A stretch of DNA of 64,000 nt from Mya arenaria (taxonomy: Eukaryota > Mollusca > Bivalvia > Myida > Myidae), in the NCBI RefSeq assembly GCF_026914265.1, contig NC_069131.1, positions 4,623,501 through 4,687,500 on the forward strand, given 5' to 3'. Positions 63,296-64,000 of this stretch are shown in pieces. The notes beneath the pieces were generated by a model. The model was not told the origin of the DNA and ran no database searches. It saw only the letters and a program-made list of their open reading frames with translations. Position 1 is the stretch's first letter. Each line of letters starts with the position of its first letter. The translations under genes and the position numbers were made by a program.

Positions 63296-64000
63296 GTGTG
63301 CCTGTCTGTCAGCCTTTCCAAGTGTTGTTGGCCTGTCAGTCAGTCTTTCCATGTGTTGTTGGTCTATCAGTCAGTCTTTCCATGTGTTGTGGGTCTGTCA
63401 GAAAGTCTTTCCATGTGTTGTTGGTCTGTCAGTCAGTCTTTCCATGTGTTGTCTGTCTGTCTGCCTGTCAGTCTTTCCATGTGTTGTGGGTCTGTCAGTC
63501 AGTCTTTCCAAGTGTTGTTGGTCTGTCAGTCAGTCTTTCCATGTGTTGTGGGTCTGTCAGACAATCTTTCCATTTGTTGTGGGTCATATGTCAGTCAGTC
63601 TTTCCATGTGTTGCGGGTCATGTGTTAGTCAGCCTTTCCATGTGTTGTTGGTCTGTCTGTCAGTCTGTCCATGTGTTGTGAGTCTGTCAGTCAGTCTTTC
63701 CATGTGTTGTTGGTCTGTCTGTCAGTCTTTCCATGTGTTGTCTGTCTGTCTGCCTGTCAGTCTTTCCATGTGTTGTGGGTCTGTCAGTCAGTCTTTCCAA
63801 GTGTTGTTGGTCTGTCAGTCAGTCTTTCCATGTGTTGTGGGTCTGTCAGACAATCTTTCCATTTGTTGTGGGTCATATGTCAGTCAGTCTTTCCATGTGT
63901 TGCGGGTCATGTGTTAGTCAGCCTTTCCATGTGTTGTTGGTCTGTCTGTCAGTCTGTCCATGTGTTGCGGGTCATGTGTCAGTCAGTCTGTCCATGTGTT
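63296..64000. repeat. 31-bp minisatellite with 289-bp higher-order repeat, runs off right edge
   Basis: Unit TCTGTCAGTCAGTCTTTCCA plus TGTGTTGTTGG (31 bp). The diagnostic string GTCTGTCTGTCTGCCTGTCA occurs at 63451 and 63740, with the following 220 bp repeated in order, so blocks of about nine units have been duplicated. It is continuous with the 28-bp array and probably derived from a related TCTG-rich unit. Confidence 0.95.

Noticed and set aside
61559-63917. Open frames of up to 431 codons rich in Tyr, Leu, Ser, Val, Cys
   Set aside because: Products of 28-bp and 31-bp TCTG-rich arrays; every frame is open because of the period.

Overview
This window is animal nuclear DNA, AT-rich and full of introns, minisatellites and small DNA transposons. 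Small phase-consistent exons, a secreted fibrinogen-related (FReD) gene with a ShKT domain, L1/Tx1-like LINE relics, tRNA-derived SINEs and many MITE-like elements point to a lophotrochozoan, most likely a bivalve mollusc. The species is not identifiable from sequence alone. No prokaryotic operon, CRISPR array or rRNA gene is present.

Layout. 1-10 kb: a 60-bp minisatellite entering from the left edge, a 1.6-kb array of a 24-bp GTCGAC-containing unit, and MITEs; no convincing gene. 10.6-37 kb: the core of the window, a duplicated locus in three copies, one forward (A, about 10.6-21.4 kb) and two in tandem on the minus strand (C, 26.4-30.6 kb; B, 30.7-36.8 kb). Each copy carries a four-exon gene, or part of one, for a small secreted precursor: signal peptide, acidic propiece, acidic six-cysteine module, a dibasic site, then a short Arg/Trp/Pro-rich cationic tail starting Gly-Trp. 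Exons 1-3, the introns and the flanks are closely alike between copies, but the last exon, which carries the tail, is almost unrelated. This is the pattern expected of a diversifying antimicrobial or defence peptide family. A 2.4-kb, 25-bp satellite with higher-order structure sits between copies A and C. 37-41 kb: two LINE 3' ends lying tail to tail, a hAT-type element with an 8-bp target duplication inside one of them, and a split 70-bp minisatellite.

42-47 kb (minus): a six-exon ShKT plus fibrinogen-related secreted lectin-like gene, an innate-immunity type family. 47.4-49.5 kb: a decayed L1/Tx1-like LINE and a MITE. 49.9-53.6 kb: a MITE and a CpG-rich 22-bp array. 54.8-55.7 kb (minus): a two-exon gene for a 90-residue secreted cysteine-containing peptide with a MITE in its intron. 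56-61.5 kb: mostly non-coding, with two isolated exon candidates. 61.6-64 kb: a 28-bp array passing into a 31-bp array that runs off the right edge.

The recognisable coding content is therefore small secreted proteins, several of plausible defence type, in repeat-rich DNA. Most long open reading frames are artefacts of minisatellites whose period, or a small multiple of it, is divisible by three. All gene models rest on reading splice sites, phases and paralogue comparison by eye; no transcript or database search was available.
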